Shown here one piece after another: positions 38,240 to 47,788 of a DNA stretch of 64,000 nucleotides. Source of the DNA: Rhodoluna sp. (lineage in GTDB: Bacteria > Actinomycetota > Actinomycetes > Actinomycetales > Microbacteriaceae); the NCBI GenBank assembly GCA_024641095.1, contig JAHEDR010000001.1, positions 384,387-448,386 on the forward strand, read 5' to 3'. Below the pieces are notes generated by a model, which was not told the DNA's origin, did no database searches, and saw only the letters and a program-made list of their open reading frames with translations. Numbering within the stretch: position 1 is the first letter of the stretch; every line of letters starts with the position of its first letter. The translations under genes were made by a program, and so were the position numbers.

Positions 38240-38992
38240 AAAGTCTGTTGTATCGCCAACTAGTCGGGTGTTGTCCGCCGGTACTGGCTCAACTGCAGCA
38301 AGTGCCACTTCGGCAGCAAATTCCTGAACGTTGTAGAGCTTTCCTGCGCCTTCACGACGGGCCTCGATTGCTCCAGGGTTTGCACGCTCCAAAAGCGTTG
38401 CTGTAATTGTTCCCTCGATCATGTCTCCTGAGACAACAACGAACCCAATGCCGCGCTCGGCAAGGGTAGGAATCAAATCTCTAAGCGCGTCTTCGCCAGC
38501 ACGCTTCGAGAGAGCAACTGGCAGGTACTCAGGCATGGTTGGGGTTGTGCGAATAAAGTGAGCCTGGTGGCTGGTTACAAACACAACACGAGCGCCATCT
38601 TTTAGGTAAGGCAAAGCGGTCTTTAGAAGGTTGACTTGAGAATCTCGGTTTAGGCGCATTGCGTAGTCTTCACCAAGTCCGGCTTCCATTCCGCCAGATG
38701 CATTCATGACCAAAATGTCTAGCTGACCAAAGGCTGCCTTTGCAGCCTCAAACATCTCTTTCACAGAGGCGGCATCGGTTAGGTCTGCTCCTACCGCAAT
38801 TGCCTGACCGCCGTTTGCCTTGATGCCCTCAACAATTTTGAGCGCACGGGCTTCTTTATTTCTAAAGTTCACAACAACCGACGCGCCCGCTTCGGCAAAG
38901 TAGCCAAGAGTATCGGCGCCGATTCCTCGGGATGAACCAGTAACTAAAGCCGCTTTACCGGAAAGGCTTGCGGCTGCTAGTGGGTTAGACAT
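38234..38992 (-). CDS. SDR-family oxidoreductase
   Basis: ALVTGSSRGIGADT, VMNASGG. Confidence 0.9.
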   Translation of the reverse strand: MSNPLAAASLSGKAALVTGSSRGIGADTLGYFAEAGASVVVNFRNKEARALKIVEGIKANGGQAIAVGADLTDAASVKEMFEAAKAAFGQLDILVMNASGGMEAGLGEDYAMRLNRDSQVNLLKTALPYLKDGARVVFVTSHQAHFIRTTPTMPEYLPVALSKRAGEDALRDLIPTLAERGIGFVVVSGDMIEGTITATLLERANPGAIEARREGAGKLYNVQEFAAEVALAAVEPVPADNTRLVGDTTDFK

Positions 38993-39038
38993 TATTTCTC
39001 CGAACTTGTGGTTGTAGTAAGAAAATATATTCGTGAAA

Positions 39039-39749
39039 CTAGTGGCCCATACCTAGGCCGCCATCAACAGGAATGACAGCGCCAGAAATGTAACCGGCGT
39101 CCTCTCCTGCTAGCCAAGCAACAACCTTGGCGACTTCTTCAGGTGATGCAAATCTGCCAGCGGGAATTCTCTTCTTGTAGTCGTCCTGCTGAGCCTCTGG
39201 AAGAGCAGCCGTCATATCGGTGTCGATGAATCCAGGTGCTACTACGTTTGCAGTGATGCCTCGTGCTCCAAGTTCGCGAGTTACCGACCGTGCCATGCCA
39301 ACTAGTGCTGATTTGGTAGATGAGTAATTAACCTGTCCGGCTGAACCCAAAAGTCCAACTACTGAACCAATTAGAACTACTCGGCCGAATCTGGCCTTAA
39401 TCATTCCCTTTGTTGCTCTGCGTAGCACGCGGAATACACCGTTGAGGTTTGTGTTTACAACCTCTTCGAACTCTTCGTCGGTCATGCGCATCAAAAGGGT
39501 GTCGCGTGTGATGCCCGCGTTGGCAACCAAAACCTCGACCGGGCCAAACTTTTCTTCAACCTCTGCAAACGCCGCGTCTAGCGAGGCTGGGTCGGTGACG
39601 TCAGCCTTTACGGTAAGTGAACCTGCAGGACCTTCACCACTGCGCACAGTTACCGCAACTCGATGCCCGAGTGAAATGAATTCTTCGGCAATAGATCTTC
39701 CAATGCCTCGGTTACCACCGGTAATCAATACTGTTCTAGGGGTACTCAT
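39039..39749 (-). CDS. fabG: 3-oxoacyl-ACP reductase
   Basis: LITGGNRGIGRSIA, VANAGITRDTLLMRM, NYSSTKSALVGMARS. Confidence 0.93.
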   Translation of the reverse strand: MSTPRTVLITGGNRGIGRSIAEEFISLGHRVAVTVRSGEGPAGSLTVKADVTDPASLDAAFAEVEEKFGPVEVLVANAGITRDTLLMRMTDEEFEEVVNTNLNGVFRVLRRATKGMIKARFGRVVLIGSVVGLLGSAGQVNYSSTKSALVGMARSVTRELGARGITANVVAPGFIDTDMTAALPEAQQDDYKKRIPAGRFASPEEVAKVVAWLAGEDAGYISGAVIPVDGGLGMGH

Positions 39750-39872
39750 TGGGCCCTCTTTCGAAAGTTGGGTTTCTTACCTCGAAATTCGCTAGGAATA
39801 ACTGGGAAGGAATCAGGCTTGGAACAAATGAAGTCTAGTCTTTGAGTAAAGCAAATTGATGGGAAAACTCGC

Positions 39873-40175
39873 ATGGCAAAGCCACAAAGCCTCACATCAA
39901 TCGGGCAATCACCCGAGGATGAGCGCCGCACGAGGATGCTCAAGTACACCCTCGCGATGACCATCAGGGTGATTTGTATCGTTCTTGCCATGGTCGTTCA
40001 AGGCTGGCTAATGTGGGTATTTTTTGCTGGTGCAATCTTGCTGCCTTACTTTGCCGTGGTGATTGCAAACGCTGCCGGTACCCAGCACACCAAGGATTCA
40101 CTTCCTAAGGCTGTTGCGCCAACCCTAGTAATCACTGCCGATTCCTTTAGATCCAGAAACTCCGATGACAGCTAG
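39873..40175 (+). CDS. DUF3099-like membrane protein
   Basis: 100 aa, SIGQSPEDERRTRMLKYTLAMTIRVICI, two TM segments. Confidence 0.78.
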   Translation: MAKPQSLTSIGQSPEDERRTRMLKYTLAMTIRVICIVLAMVVQGWLMWVFFAGAILLPYFAVVIANAAGTQHTKDSLPKAVAPTLVITADSFRSRNSDDS

Positions 40176-40362
40176 CTTGCCGGCAAAATGCTCTAGAGCA
40201 GGTTGCTCGGAACAGGCAACAATGAAACTTCTCTGGCGCAATCCTCGAATTCACACCCAGGATCGAACTAAAACTTGGCTTGCGTGTCCTTTACATCTTG
40301 AATTTCTGGTTGACTATCTAAAAACCCGAAGTTTCTATCTGGGCACTGAAAAGATTTCATGA
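40165..40362 (+). CDS. Small putative Zn-binding protein
   Basis: 65 aa with CSRAGC and ACPLH motifs; overlaps both neighbours. Confidence 0.72.
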   Translation: MTASLPAKCSRAGCSEQATMKLLWRNPRIHTQDRTKTWLACPLHLEFLVDYLKTRSFYLGTEKIS

Positions 40363-41165
40363 ATTTTGTACTTGCGATAAAGCGCTGGCTGGTGTGGCTT
40401 TTGGTGGCTGCCCTTTTTGCCGTTGCCTGCGTGCTTCTTTCGCAGTGGCAGTTCAGTCGTCGTGCCGAAGCTGTTGCCAAGATCAATCTGATTTCAGAAA
40501 ACTTTGATCAGACCGCTGTTCCGCTTGATGAATTGGTCTTGGAAGGCAAATTTGATGCTGCTTTAGAGTGGCGACCAGTTCAGCTAGAAGGCCACTTCTT
40601 GCCTGAAGATGCTGTTTTAGTAAGAAACCGTCCGCTAAACGGTCAAGCTGGATTCCTGCAGGTGATTCCGTTTGAACTAGCCAGCGGAGACATCGTTGCC
40701 GTTGAGACCGGATGGCTTCCAACCGGCAATAAGCAAGACTCCCCGGACTTAGTTCCACTGCCAAGCGCCGAGAAAGTTTCAATCGTTGCAAGGTTGAGGC
40801 CCGCGGAGCCAACTCTTGGCCGTGACGCTCCAGCCGGTCAGATTGCAACTATCAATGTTGAATCGCTGATTGAAAAAGTGCAATTAAAGCAAAACACTTT
40901 CAAGGATTTTTACGTAAGAGCCGCGGAGTCTTACTCGGGTAATCCGCTGCCAAAGGTTCTTGCCAAGCCTGAATTGACCGAGGGTAACCACTTGAGTTAC
41001 GCGCTCCAATGGATTCTTTTTGCAATCATGGCTTTTGTGGCGCTTTGGTGGGCCATACGCCAGGAACGCCTAGCCAAGAAAATCGCACAGGACCCAAACT
41101 TCGTTCCAAAGAAACGCAAAAAGGTTGGCGATGACGATAAAGCGGCCGAGGACGCAGCTAACTAA
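40359..41165 (+). CDS. SURF1-family cytochrome oxidase biogenesis protein
   Basis: LSQWQFSRRAEAVAK, VRNRPLNGQAGFLQVIPF, C-terminal TM HLSYALQWILFAIMAF. Confidence 0.92.
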   Translation: MNFVLAIKRWLVWLLVAALFAVACVLLSQWQFSRRAEAVAKINLISENFDQTAVPLDELVLEGKFDAALEWRPVQLEGHFLPEDAVLVRNRPLNGQAGFLQVIPFELASGDIVAVETGWLPTGNKQDSPDLVPLPSAEKVSIVARLRPAEPTLGRDAPAGQIATINVESLIEKVQLKQNTFKDFYVRAAESYSGNPLPKVLAKPELTEGNHLSYALQWILFAIMAFVALWWAIRQERLAKKIAQDPNFVPKKRKKVGDDDKAAEDAAN

Positions 41166-41177
41166 ACAAAAAGCTAT

Positions 41178-42788
41178 TTAGCTAAGTTCAATTAGCTCTG
41201 CGTAGCCTTCGTTCCAGTGGTCTTCATCGCCATCTGGCAAAATCAAAACTCGCTCTGGGTTTAGCGCCAGCACTGCACCAACGTCGTGTGAGACAAGAAC
41301 AACCGCTCCCGTAAATGTGCTCAATGCTCGAAGAATCTCTTCACGACTTGCCGGGTCCAGGTTGTTTGTAGGCTCGTCGAGCAATAGCACGTTCGCAGAG
41401 GAAACCACCAGAGAGGCAAGCGCCAGACGGGTCTTCTCTCCTCCAGAAAGAACACCAGCCGGCTTGTTCACATCGTCACCGGTGAAAAGGAATGATCCAA
41501 GAACCTTGCGGGCATCGGTGTCGGCAAGTTGCGGCGCCGATTGCTGCATGTTCTGCAAGACGGATTTCTTTACATCAAGTGTTTCGTGCTCCTGAGCGAA
41601 GTAGCCAACCTTTAGTCCGTGACCCTCAATGATTTTTCCAGTGTCTGGTTTGTCAATGCCGGCAAGCATTCGAAGCAAGGTAGTTTTACCAGCACCGTTC
41701 AGTCCAATGATGACAACCTTGGAGCCCTTATCAATAGCCAGATCTACCGCTGTAAAAATTTCTAGCGATCCGTAGCTCTTGCTTAGGTTTTCTGCCATCA
41801 GGGGTGTGCGACCACAGGGTGCAGGGTCTGGGAACTTAATCTTTGCCACGCGCTCTACTTCGCGAACGTCATCAAGAGAGTTCAACAATGACTCGGCGCG
41901 ACGAACCATCTGTTTAGCTGCAACTGCCTTTGAAGCTTTTGCACCAAACTTTGCAGCTTGCAGTTGAAGTGTGCTTGCCTTCTTTTCGGCAATTGCCCTG
42001 TCGCGCTTGCGACGTTCCTCGTCGGTCTCGCGCGCCTTCTTATAGGCGTTCCAACCCATGTTGTAGATGTCAATCACGGTGCGATTGGCATCAAGATAGA
42101 AAACTCGGTTTACTGTTTCCTCCACTAGGTCTACATCGTGACTGATCACGATTAGTCCACCCTGGTATGACTTTAGAAAATCCCTCAGCCACATAACTGA
42201 GTCGGCATCAAGGTGGTTCGTTGGCTCATCGAGAATCATCGTCTCGGCGGCGCTAAACAAAATTCTTGCGAGTTCAATTCTTCGACGTTGACCACCAGAA
42301 AGCGTTTTCAGCGGCTGATCAAGAATGTGATCTTTTAGTCCCAAGTTGCTTGCAATTGCTGCAGCCTCGGCCTCTGCTGCGTAGCCGCCGCCATTCTGGA
42401 AACGCTCTTCTAGTTTTGAGTAGCGAATCATGGCTGCATCAAAGATTTTCTCGTCGATGCTTCCCATGTCCTCGGTGGCTTTGGTCATTTGCGCCATCAA
42501 GTCGCCCAGGCCTCGGGCATTCAGAATTCTGGTGCGGGCTAGTTCCTCTGGATCACCGGTTCTTGGATCCTGCGGCAGGTAGCCAATCTCGCCACCGCGA
42601 TCAACCGAGCCCTGATCTGGCTGCCCGTCGCCGGCCAAAATCTTGGTGAGGGTTGTCTTACCGGCTCCGTTTCGCCCAACCAGGCCAACCTTGTCACCCT
42701 TATCAACTCGGAAGTTAACTCCAGACATGAGAGTGCGCGCACCGATGCGGATCTCAAGGTCGCGCACGCTAATCATGGGAATCTCCAA
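41178..42788 (-). CDS. ABC-F family ATP-binding protein
   Basis: Two ABC domains ([34 protein letters not shown]), no TM. Confidence 0.93.
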   Translation of the reverse strand: MEIPMISVRDLEIRIGARTLMSGVNFRVDKGDKVGLVGRNGAGKTTLTKILAGDGQPDQGSVDRGGEIGYLPQDPRTGDPEELARTRILNARGLGDLMAQMTKATEDMGSIDEKIFDAAMIRYSKLEERFQNGGGYAAEAEAAAIASNLGLKDHILDQPLKTLSGGQRRRIELARILFSAAETMILDEPTNHLDADSVMWLRDFLKSYQGGLIVISHDVDLVEETVNRVFYLDANRTVIDIYNMGWNAYKKARETDEERRKRDRAIAEKKASTLQLQAAKFGAKASKAVAAKQMVRRAESLLNSLDDVREVERVAKIKFPDPAPCGRTPLMAENLSKSYGSLEIFTAVDLAIDKGSKVVIIGLNGAGKTTLLRMLAGIDKPDTGKIIEGHGLKVGYFAQEHETLDVKKSVLQNMQQSAPQLADTDARKVLGSFLFTGDDVNKPAGVLSGGEKTRLALASLVVSSANVLLLDEPTNNLDPASREEILRALSTFTGAVVLVSHDVGAVLALNPERVLILPDGDEDHWNEGYAELIELS

Positions 42789-42830
42789 ATATCGGTGTTA
42801 AAAACTGTCGCAGATAGTTGGCGACCAACA

Positions 42831-42873
42831 AAAGGCCTAGTCTACAATCGACTAAAGCAACAAAGGCCTAGTC
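42831..42873 (+). promoter_or_regulatory. Putative bioY promoter/operator: -10 TACAAT (42843-42848) flanked by a 12-bp direct repeat
   Basis: AAAGGCCTAGTC at 42831-42842 and 42862-42873. Confidence 0.6.
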
Positions 42874-42891
42874 CCCTAAAGAAAGAACAAA

Positions 42892-43491
42892 ATGTCTGTT
42901 CTAAGCATTTCTCACAACACCATCGTTGACCGCGTTGTTCCTCACAGCATTGCTGCCGACATCGCTCTCGTAGCCGCAGGTGCAGCCTTGACCGCGGTTG
43001 CCGCTCAGATATCTATTCCGGCATCTCCTGTGCCATTCACATTCCAGACACTTGTAGTGCTTCTAGTTGGCGCTTCACTTGGTTCAGTGCGTGGAGCCCT
43101 CTCAATGGCTCTGTACGCAGTACTAGGTGTTATTGGTTTGCCAGTATTTGCTCCACTTTCAGATGGTTCACACGCAACTGGTATTCAGGCCGTGTTGGGT
43201 GCCACATTCGGATTCGTGATTGGATTCATCGCAGCAGCATTCGTTGTAGGTCTTCTTGCCGAACGCAACTGGAGTTCACACGCTGTGAAGATGTTTGCAA
43301 GCTACGCAATCGGCTCACTAGTTATTTACGCATTTGGTATTCCAGTGCTTGCCGCAGTTGCTACCAAGGGTGACTTGGCTATCGCAGCCGGCATCATGGT
43401 TCCTTTCCTAATCTGGGATGCCGTTAAGGCTGTTGCAGCTGGCGCGCTTCTTCCGCTTGCTTGGAAAGCAGTAAAGACCCTAAAGGGTTAA
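42892..43491 (+). CDS. bioY: Biotin transporter BioY (ECF S component)
   Basis: AQISIPASPVPFTFQTLVVLLVGASLGSVRGALSMALYAVLGVIGLPVFA. Confidence 0.95.
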   Translation: MSVLSISHNTIVDRVVPHSIAADIALVAAGAALTAVAAQISIPASPVPFTFQTLVVLLVGASLGSVRGALSMALYAVLGVIGLPVFAPLSDGSHATGIQAVLGATFGFVIGFIAAAFVVGLLAERNWSSHAVKMFASYAIGSLVIYAFGIPVLAAVATKGDLAIAAGIMVPFLIWDAVKAVAAGALLPLAWKAVKTLKG

Positions 43492-43503
43492 TTAAAGTTT
43501 CAA

Positions 43504-43538
43504 TAAAAAATCCCCAACCAATTTGGTTGGGGATTTTT
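43504..43538 (+). terminator. Rho-independent terminator after bioY (possibly bidirectional)
   Basis: AAAAAATCCCCAACCAATTTGGTTGGGGATTTTT. Confidence 0.9.
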
Positions 43539-43552
43539 CATTATTCAAATCT

Positions 43553-43882
43553 TTAGATTGAGAATCCGATCGCTCGCATTTGTTCGCGACCGTCTTCTGT
43601 AATCTTTTCAGGACCCCAAGGCGGCATCCACACCCAATTGATGCGATATGCCTCAACAACGCCATCTAGCGCCTCGCCGGTTTGCTCTTCAAGAACATCG
43701 GTTAGTGGGCAGCCAGCTGAAGTCAAAGTCATGTTGATTAGCAGGTTGCCATCTTCTGACTTCTGCAAGCCATAGATAAGACCTAGGTCAACGATGTTGA
43801 CGCCAATTTCTGGGTCAATGACATCCTTAAGTGCCTCTATGACTTGGTCATAGAGAACTGGATCTAGTTCGGTAGCAGTCAC
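43553..43882 (-). CDS. Metal-sulfur cluster assembly factor (MIP18/SufT-like)
   Basis: LKDVIDPEIGVNIVDLGLIYGL, TSAGCPLTDVLEEQ. Confidence 0.93.
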   Translation of the reverse strand: MTATELDPVLYDQVIEALKDVIDPEIGVNIVDLGLIYGLQKSEDGNLLINMTLTSAGCPLTDVLEEQTGEALDGVVEAYRINWVWMPPWGPEKITEDGREQMRAIGFSI

Positions 43883-43885
43883 TTA

Positions 43886-44638
43886 TTAAGCCAATACGTA
43901 GCGGTCGTAGCCTTCGGCTTCTAGACGGTCAGCAAGTTCCGGTCCGCCCTGTTCGGCAATCTTGCCAGCTACGAAAACGTGAACGAAGTCTGGCTTGATG
44001 TACTTCAAAATTCGGGTGTAGTGAGTAATCAATAGCAAACCAAATTCGTTTGATTCCTTAGCGCGGTTAACGCCTTCAGAAACAATCTTTAGAGCGTCAA
44101 CGTCTAGACCTGAATCGGTCTCGTCAAGAACTGCAAACTTTGGCTTCAAAAGCTCCATCTGAAGAATCTCGTGACGCTTCTTTTCACCACCAGAGAAACC
44201 TTCGTTAACGTTTCGCTCGGTAAAGGTTGAATCCATTTTTAGGTTTTCCATCGCGCCCTTGACATCCTTGATCCAGGTGCGAAGCGCAGGTGCTTCACCA
44301 TCAATTGCTGTCTTTGCAGTTCGCAAGAAGTTAGAAACTGAAACTCCAGGAATCTCAACTGGGTATTGCATAGCTAGGAACAAACCAGCGCGGGCACGCT
44401 CGTCAACGCTCATCTCAAGTACGTCTTCACCATCAAGCAGAATCTCGCCCTGAGTAACTGTGTACTTTGGGTGACCCGCGATTGTGTAGGCAAGTGTTGA
44501 CTTGCCTGAACCATTTGGGCCCATGATGGCGTGGCTTTCACCGCTCTTAATAACTAGGTCTACTCCCTTAAGGATTTCTTTTGTGCCCTGTTCGGTGTCA
44601 ACCGTTACATGCAGGTTTTTGATTTCTAGCTTTGACAT
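43886..44638 (-). CDS. sufC: Fe-S cluster assembly ATPase SufC
   Basis: AIMGPNGSGKSTLAYTIAGHPKY, EGFSGGEKKRHEILQM. Confidence 0.96.
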   Translation of the reverse strand: MSKLEIKNLHVTVDTEQGTKEILKGVDLVIKSGESHAIMGPNGSGKSTLAYTIAGHPKYTVTQGEILLDGEDVLEMSVDERARAGLFLAMQYPVEIPGVSVSNFLRTAKTAIDGEAPALRTWIKDVKGAMENLKMDSTFTERNVNEGFSGGEKKRHEILQMELLKPKFAVLDETDSGLDVDALKIVSEGVNRAKESNEFGLLLITHYTRILKYIKPDFVHVFVAGKIAEQGGPELADRLEAEGYDRYVLA

Positions 44639-44668
44639 TTTCTTTTCTCTTTCTAAAGTCTCTAAGTT

Positions 44669-44983
44669 TTACTCTGCGTCGATTTCCAAGAAGATGTCAC
44701 CGTTGTCTAGCAGAACTTCATAGACAGCAACAGGTTCAAAAGCAGGAAGTGTAAGGGCGGCCCCTGTCTCAAGCGAGAACTTTGCTCCATGGGCCCAGCA
44801 TTCAATTGTTTCTTCATCAACGAAACCCTCACTTAGCGAGATCTCGCCGTGAGAGCACTTGTCATCAATTGCACGAATCTCACCTTTTTTGGTGCGAACG
44901 ATTGCAACTGCAAGATCGCCAACCTTTACGCGAATAGCCTTACCTGGCTTGATGTCATCAACAGCGCAAATACGAACTGCCAT
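44669..44983 (-). CDS. Rieske-type non-heme iron ferredoxin subunit
   Basis: CSHGEISL-x-CWAHGAKFSLETG; inside suf operon. Confidence 0.92.
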   Translation of the reverse strand: MAVRICAVDDIKPGKAIRVKVGDLAVAIVRTKKGEIRAIDDKCSHGEISLSEGFVDEETIECWAHGAKFSLETGAALTLPAFEPVAVYEVLLDNGDIFLEIDAE

Positions 44984-46153
44984 TTATGAACCGCTCCTTG
45001 CTAGCTCTGCCTCGATCGAGTCTGAAAGACGCTCTCGGATTTCTTCGTTGTCGATCTGCTGAATGATTTCGTTTAGGAATCCACGCACAACCAAACGTCG
45101 CGCTTCAATCTCTGTAATGCCACGAGCCTGTAAGTAGAAGAGTTGTTCGTCATCAAAACGTCCAGATGCCGATGCGTGACCCGCACCTTCGATCTTGCCG
45201 GTCTCGATCTCTAGGTTTGGAACCGAGTCCGCACGCGCGCCATCGGTTAGTAGCAAGTTGCGATTGAGTTCGTAGCTGTCAGTGCCTTCTGCGGCCATGC
45301 GAATCAACACGTCACCCACCCAAACGGTGTGTGCCTTCTCGCCCTGAAGCGCACCCTTATAGGTCACTCGAGACTTGCAATTTGGAACTGCGTGGTCAAT
45401 GTAAAGACGGTTCTCTAGGTACTGACCTGCATCAGCAAAATACAGACCCAGCATCTCGGTGTCGCCACCAGGCTGAGTGAACTCGGTTGAGCTAGCCACG
45501 CGAACAACTTTTCCGCCCAAGCTAACAACCAGGTGCTTGAGTCGTGAGTTTCGACCAAGACGTGCCATCTGAGTTGATGCGTGAACGCTCTTGTCGTCCC
45601 AGTCTTGGATTGAGATCACAGTCAGTTGCGCTTCGTCACCAACGATGATTTCAACGTTTTCACCAAGAACCGCGTGACCCTTGTGGTCAAGAATCACGGT
45701 CGCCTCGGCAAAAGGTTTTGCTTCAATGATGATGTGGATTGCGCTTGGGTCGGCGCTCTCTGATGAAAGTGCAATCTGCGCTTCGGACTTTTGGTTGCCC
45801 GGCAGGGTAACTAGGTAAGCCTGCTTTGCTGAACCCCACGCTGCCGCACTCGGACGCTCCTCGGGAATTCCAGCGCCACCAAATGCGGCGTTGTCTTCGC
45901 CCACCCAAGCGGTAGTCACGCCATCTGTATGGGTAACTGCTAAATCACCGATGAACTCGGCAAGCTCGTCAGCGTCTAGACCGGCAAGGCGGTCTGCGCT
46001 TAGGTAGCGCCACTGTTCTTCACGTGGTGATACCGGTGGAAAATCGGCGACGTTAGTTGAACGAAGACGCTCGTAACGAGTTTGAATTGGAACGCCCGCG
46101 CCGTGGCTGTGCTCGGACAGTCCGTGCTGGGCTGTCTGTGTTGTTGCAGTCAT
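44984..46153 (-). CDS. sufD: Fe-S cluster assembly protein SufD
   Basis: SKGALQGEKAHTVWVGDVLIRM-like core, GHASASGRFDDEQLFYLQARGI. Confidence 0.95.
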   Translation of the reverse strand: MTATTQTAQHGLSEHSHGAGVPIQTRYERLRSTNVADFPPVSPREEQWRYLSADRLAGLDADELAEFIGDLAVTHTDGVTTAWVGEDNAAFGGAGIPEERPSAAAWGSAKQAYLVTLPGNQKSEAQIALSSESADPSAIHIIIEAKPFAEATVILDHKGHAVLGENVEIIVGDEAQLTVISIQDWDDKSVHASTQMARLGRNSRLKHLVVSLGGKVVRVASSTEFTQPGGDTEMLGLYFADAGQYLENRLYIDHAVPNCKSRVTYKGALQGEKAHTVWVGDVLIRMAAEGTDSYELNRNLLLTDGARADSVPNLEIETGKIEGAGHASASGRFDDEQLFYLQARGITEIEARRLVVRGFLNEIIQQIDNEEIRERLSDSIEAELARSGS

Positions 46154-47571
46154 TAACCGACAGCCCCTTCCATCTGCATCTCAATCAGCTTGTTTAGTTC
46201 GAGTGCATATTCCATCGGTAATTCTTTTGCAATTGGCTCAATGAAACCGCGAACGATCATTGCCATTGCTTCGTCTTCTGGCAAGCCACGTGACTGCAAG
46301 TAAAACAACTGCTCTTCACTTACCCGCGAAACAGTGGCCTCGTGACCCATTGATACATCGTCTTCACGAACATCAACCGCTGGGTAGGTGTCTGATCTAG
46401 AAATTGTGTCAACCAAAAGCGCGTCACAGCGAACGGTGTTAGCCGAGTGGTGTGCGCCAGGCATGACTTTAATTTCACCGCGGTATGAGGTGCGGCCGCC
46501 GCCACGGGCGATTGACTTAGAAATAATTGAAGAGCTTGTGTACGGTGCAAGGTGAATCATCTTTGCACCTGCATCTTGGTGCTGGCCCTCGCCTGCAAAT
46601 GCAACCGAAAGTGTTTCACCACGAGCGTGCTCCCCTGCCAAAATCACTGCAGGGTATTTCATGGTTACCTTTGATCCAATGTTTCCATCGATCCATTCCA
46701 TGGTGGCACCCTCGTGGGCAATTGCACGCTTGGTCACCAAGTTGTAAACATTGTTTGACCAGTTCTGAATGGTTGTGTAGCGAACACGAGCATTCTTTTT
46801 GATGATGATTTCAACCACGGCTGAGTGGAGTGAGTCAGAGTTGTAAATAGGTGCAGTACATCCCTCGATGTAGTGAACGTATGAGCCTTCGTCGGCAATG
46901 ATGAGTGTTCGTTCAAACTGGCCCATGTTCTCTGTATTGATTCGGAAGTAAGCCTGAAGTGGAATCTCTACGTGTACGCCCTTTGGCACGTAAACGAAAG
47001 AACCGCCAGACCAAACTGCGGTGTTTAGCGCTGCAAATTTATTGTCACCGGCAGGAATCACGGTTCCGAAATATTCTTTGAAAATTTCAGGGTGCTCTTT
47101 TAGAGCGGTGTCTGTGTCTAGGAAGATAACGCCTTGACGTTCAAGTTCCTCGTTGATCTGGTGGTAAACCACTTCAGACTCGTACTGGGCCGCAACACCG
47201 GCGACCAAGCGGTTGCGCTCTGCCTCTGGGATACCAAGCTTTTCGTAGGTGTTCTTGATCTCGTCTGGAAGTTCTTCCCAAGAAGTTGCCTGGCGCTCAG
47301 TAGAGCGAACGAAATATTTAATGTTGTCGAAGTCAATACCCGATAGGTCAGATCCCCAGCTTGGCATTGGCTTCTTGCCGAAGTAATCGAACCCCTTCAA
47401 GCGGCGCTCGAGCATCCACTCTGGTTCGTCTTTTAGCGCTGAGATGTTTTTTACAACTGCCTCATTGATGCCTCTTTTGGCGCCCTCGCCGGCAGCATCT
47501 TTATCGTGCCAGCCAAATTCGTAGACTCCAAGGCTGTCTAGCTCCGGGCGTTCAATGATGATGTCGGACAA
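46153..47571 (-). CDS. sufB: Fe-S cluster assembly protein SufB
   Basis: [48 protein letters not shown]. Confidence 0.97.
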   Translation of the reverse strand: MSDIIIERPELDSLGVYEFGWHDKDAAGEGAKRGINEAVVKNISALKDEPEWMLERRLKGFDYFGKKPMPSWGSDLSGIDFDNIKYFVRSTERQATSWEELPDEIKNTYEKLGIPEAERNRLVAGVAAQYESEVVYHQINEELERQGVIFLDTDTALKEHPEIFKEYFGTVIPAGDNKFAALNTAVWSGGSFVYVPKGVHVEIPLQAYFRINTENMGQFERTLIIADEGSYVHYIEGCTAPIYNSDSLHSAVVEIIIKKNARVRYTTIQNWSNNVYNLVTKRAIAHEGATMEWIDGNIGSKVTMKYPAVILAGEHARGETLSVAFAGEGQHQDAGAKMIHLAPYTSSSIISKSIARGGGRTSYRGEIKVMPGAHHSANTVRCDALLVDTISRSDTYPAVDVREDDVSMGHEATVSRVSEEQLFYLQSRGLPEDEAMAMIVRGFIEPIAKELPMEYALELNKLIEMQMEGAVG

Positions 47572-47599
47572 TGCCGGCCTCCTGTTTTATGGGTCAGTT

Positions 47600-47645
47600 T
47601 CGAGTGGTTATCTCGACCTGGTTCAGTCTTTAAGTGCAACTGCAC
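47600..47645 (-). promoter_or_regulatory. Two short dyads upstream of sufB (candidate operator/leader elements)
   Basis: TCGAG-N7-CTCGA at 47600-47616; GTGCA-AC-TGCAC at 47634-47645. Confidence 0.35.
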
Positions 47646-47788
47646 AAGCAAACACAACATTCCCAGCAGCCTAAAAGCGCAAGTGAATGCCTGTGTAAAG
47701 ATTGTGGAGTTGAAATAACTCAGGACTCCAATGAGTTTACTTCTGCAGGGCTCAGTTTGTAAGCCCTCAAACCGAAAGGCTGCCCAGA

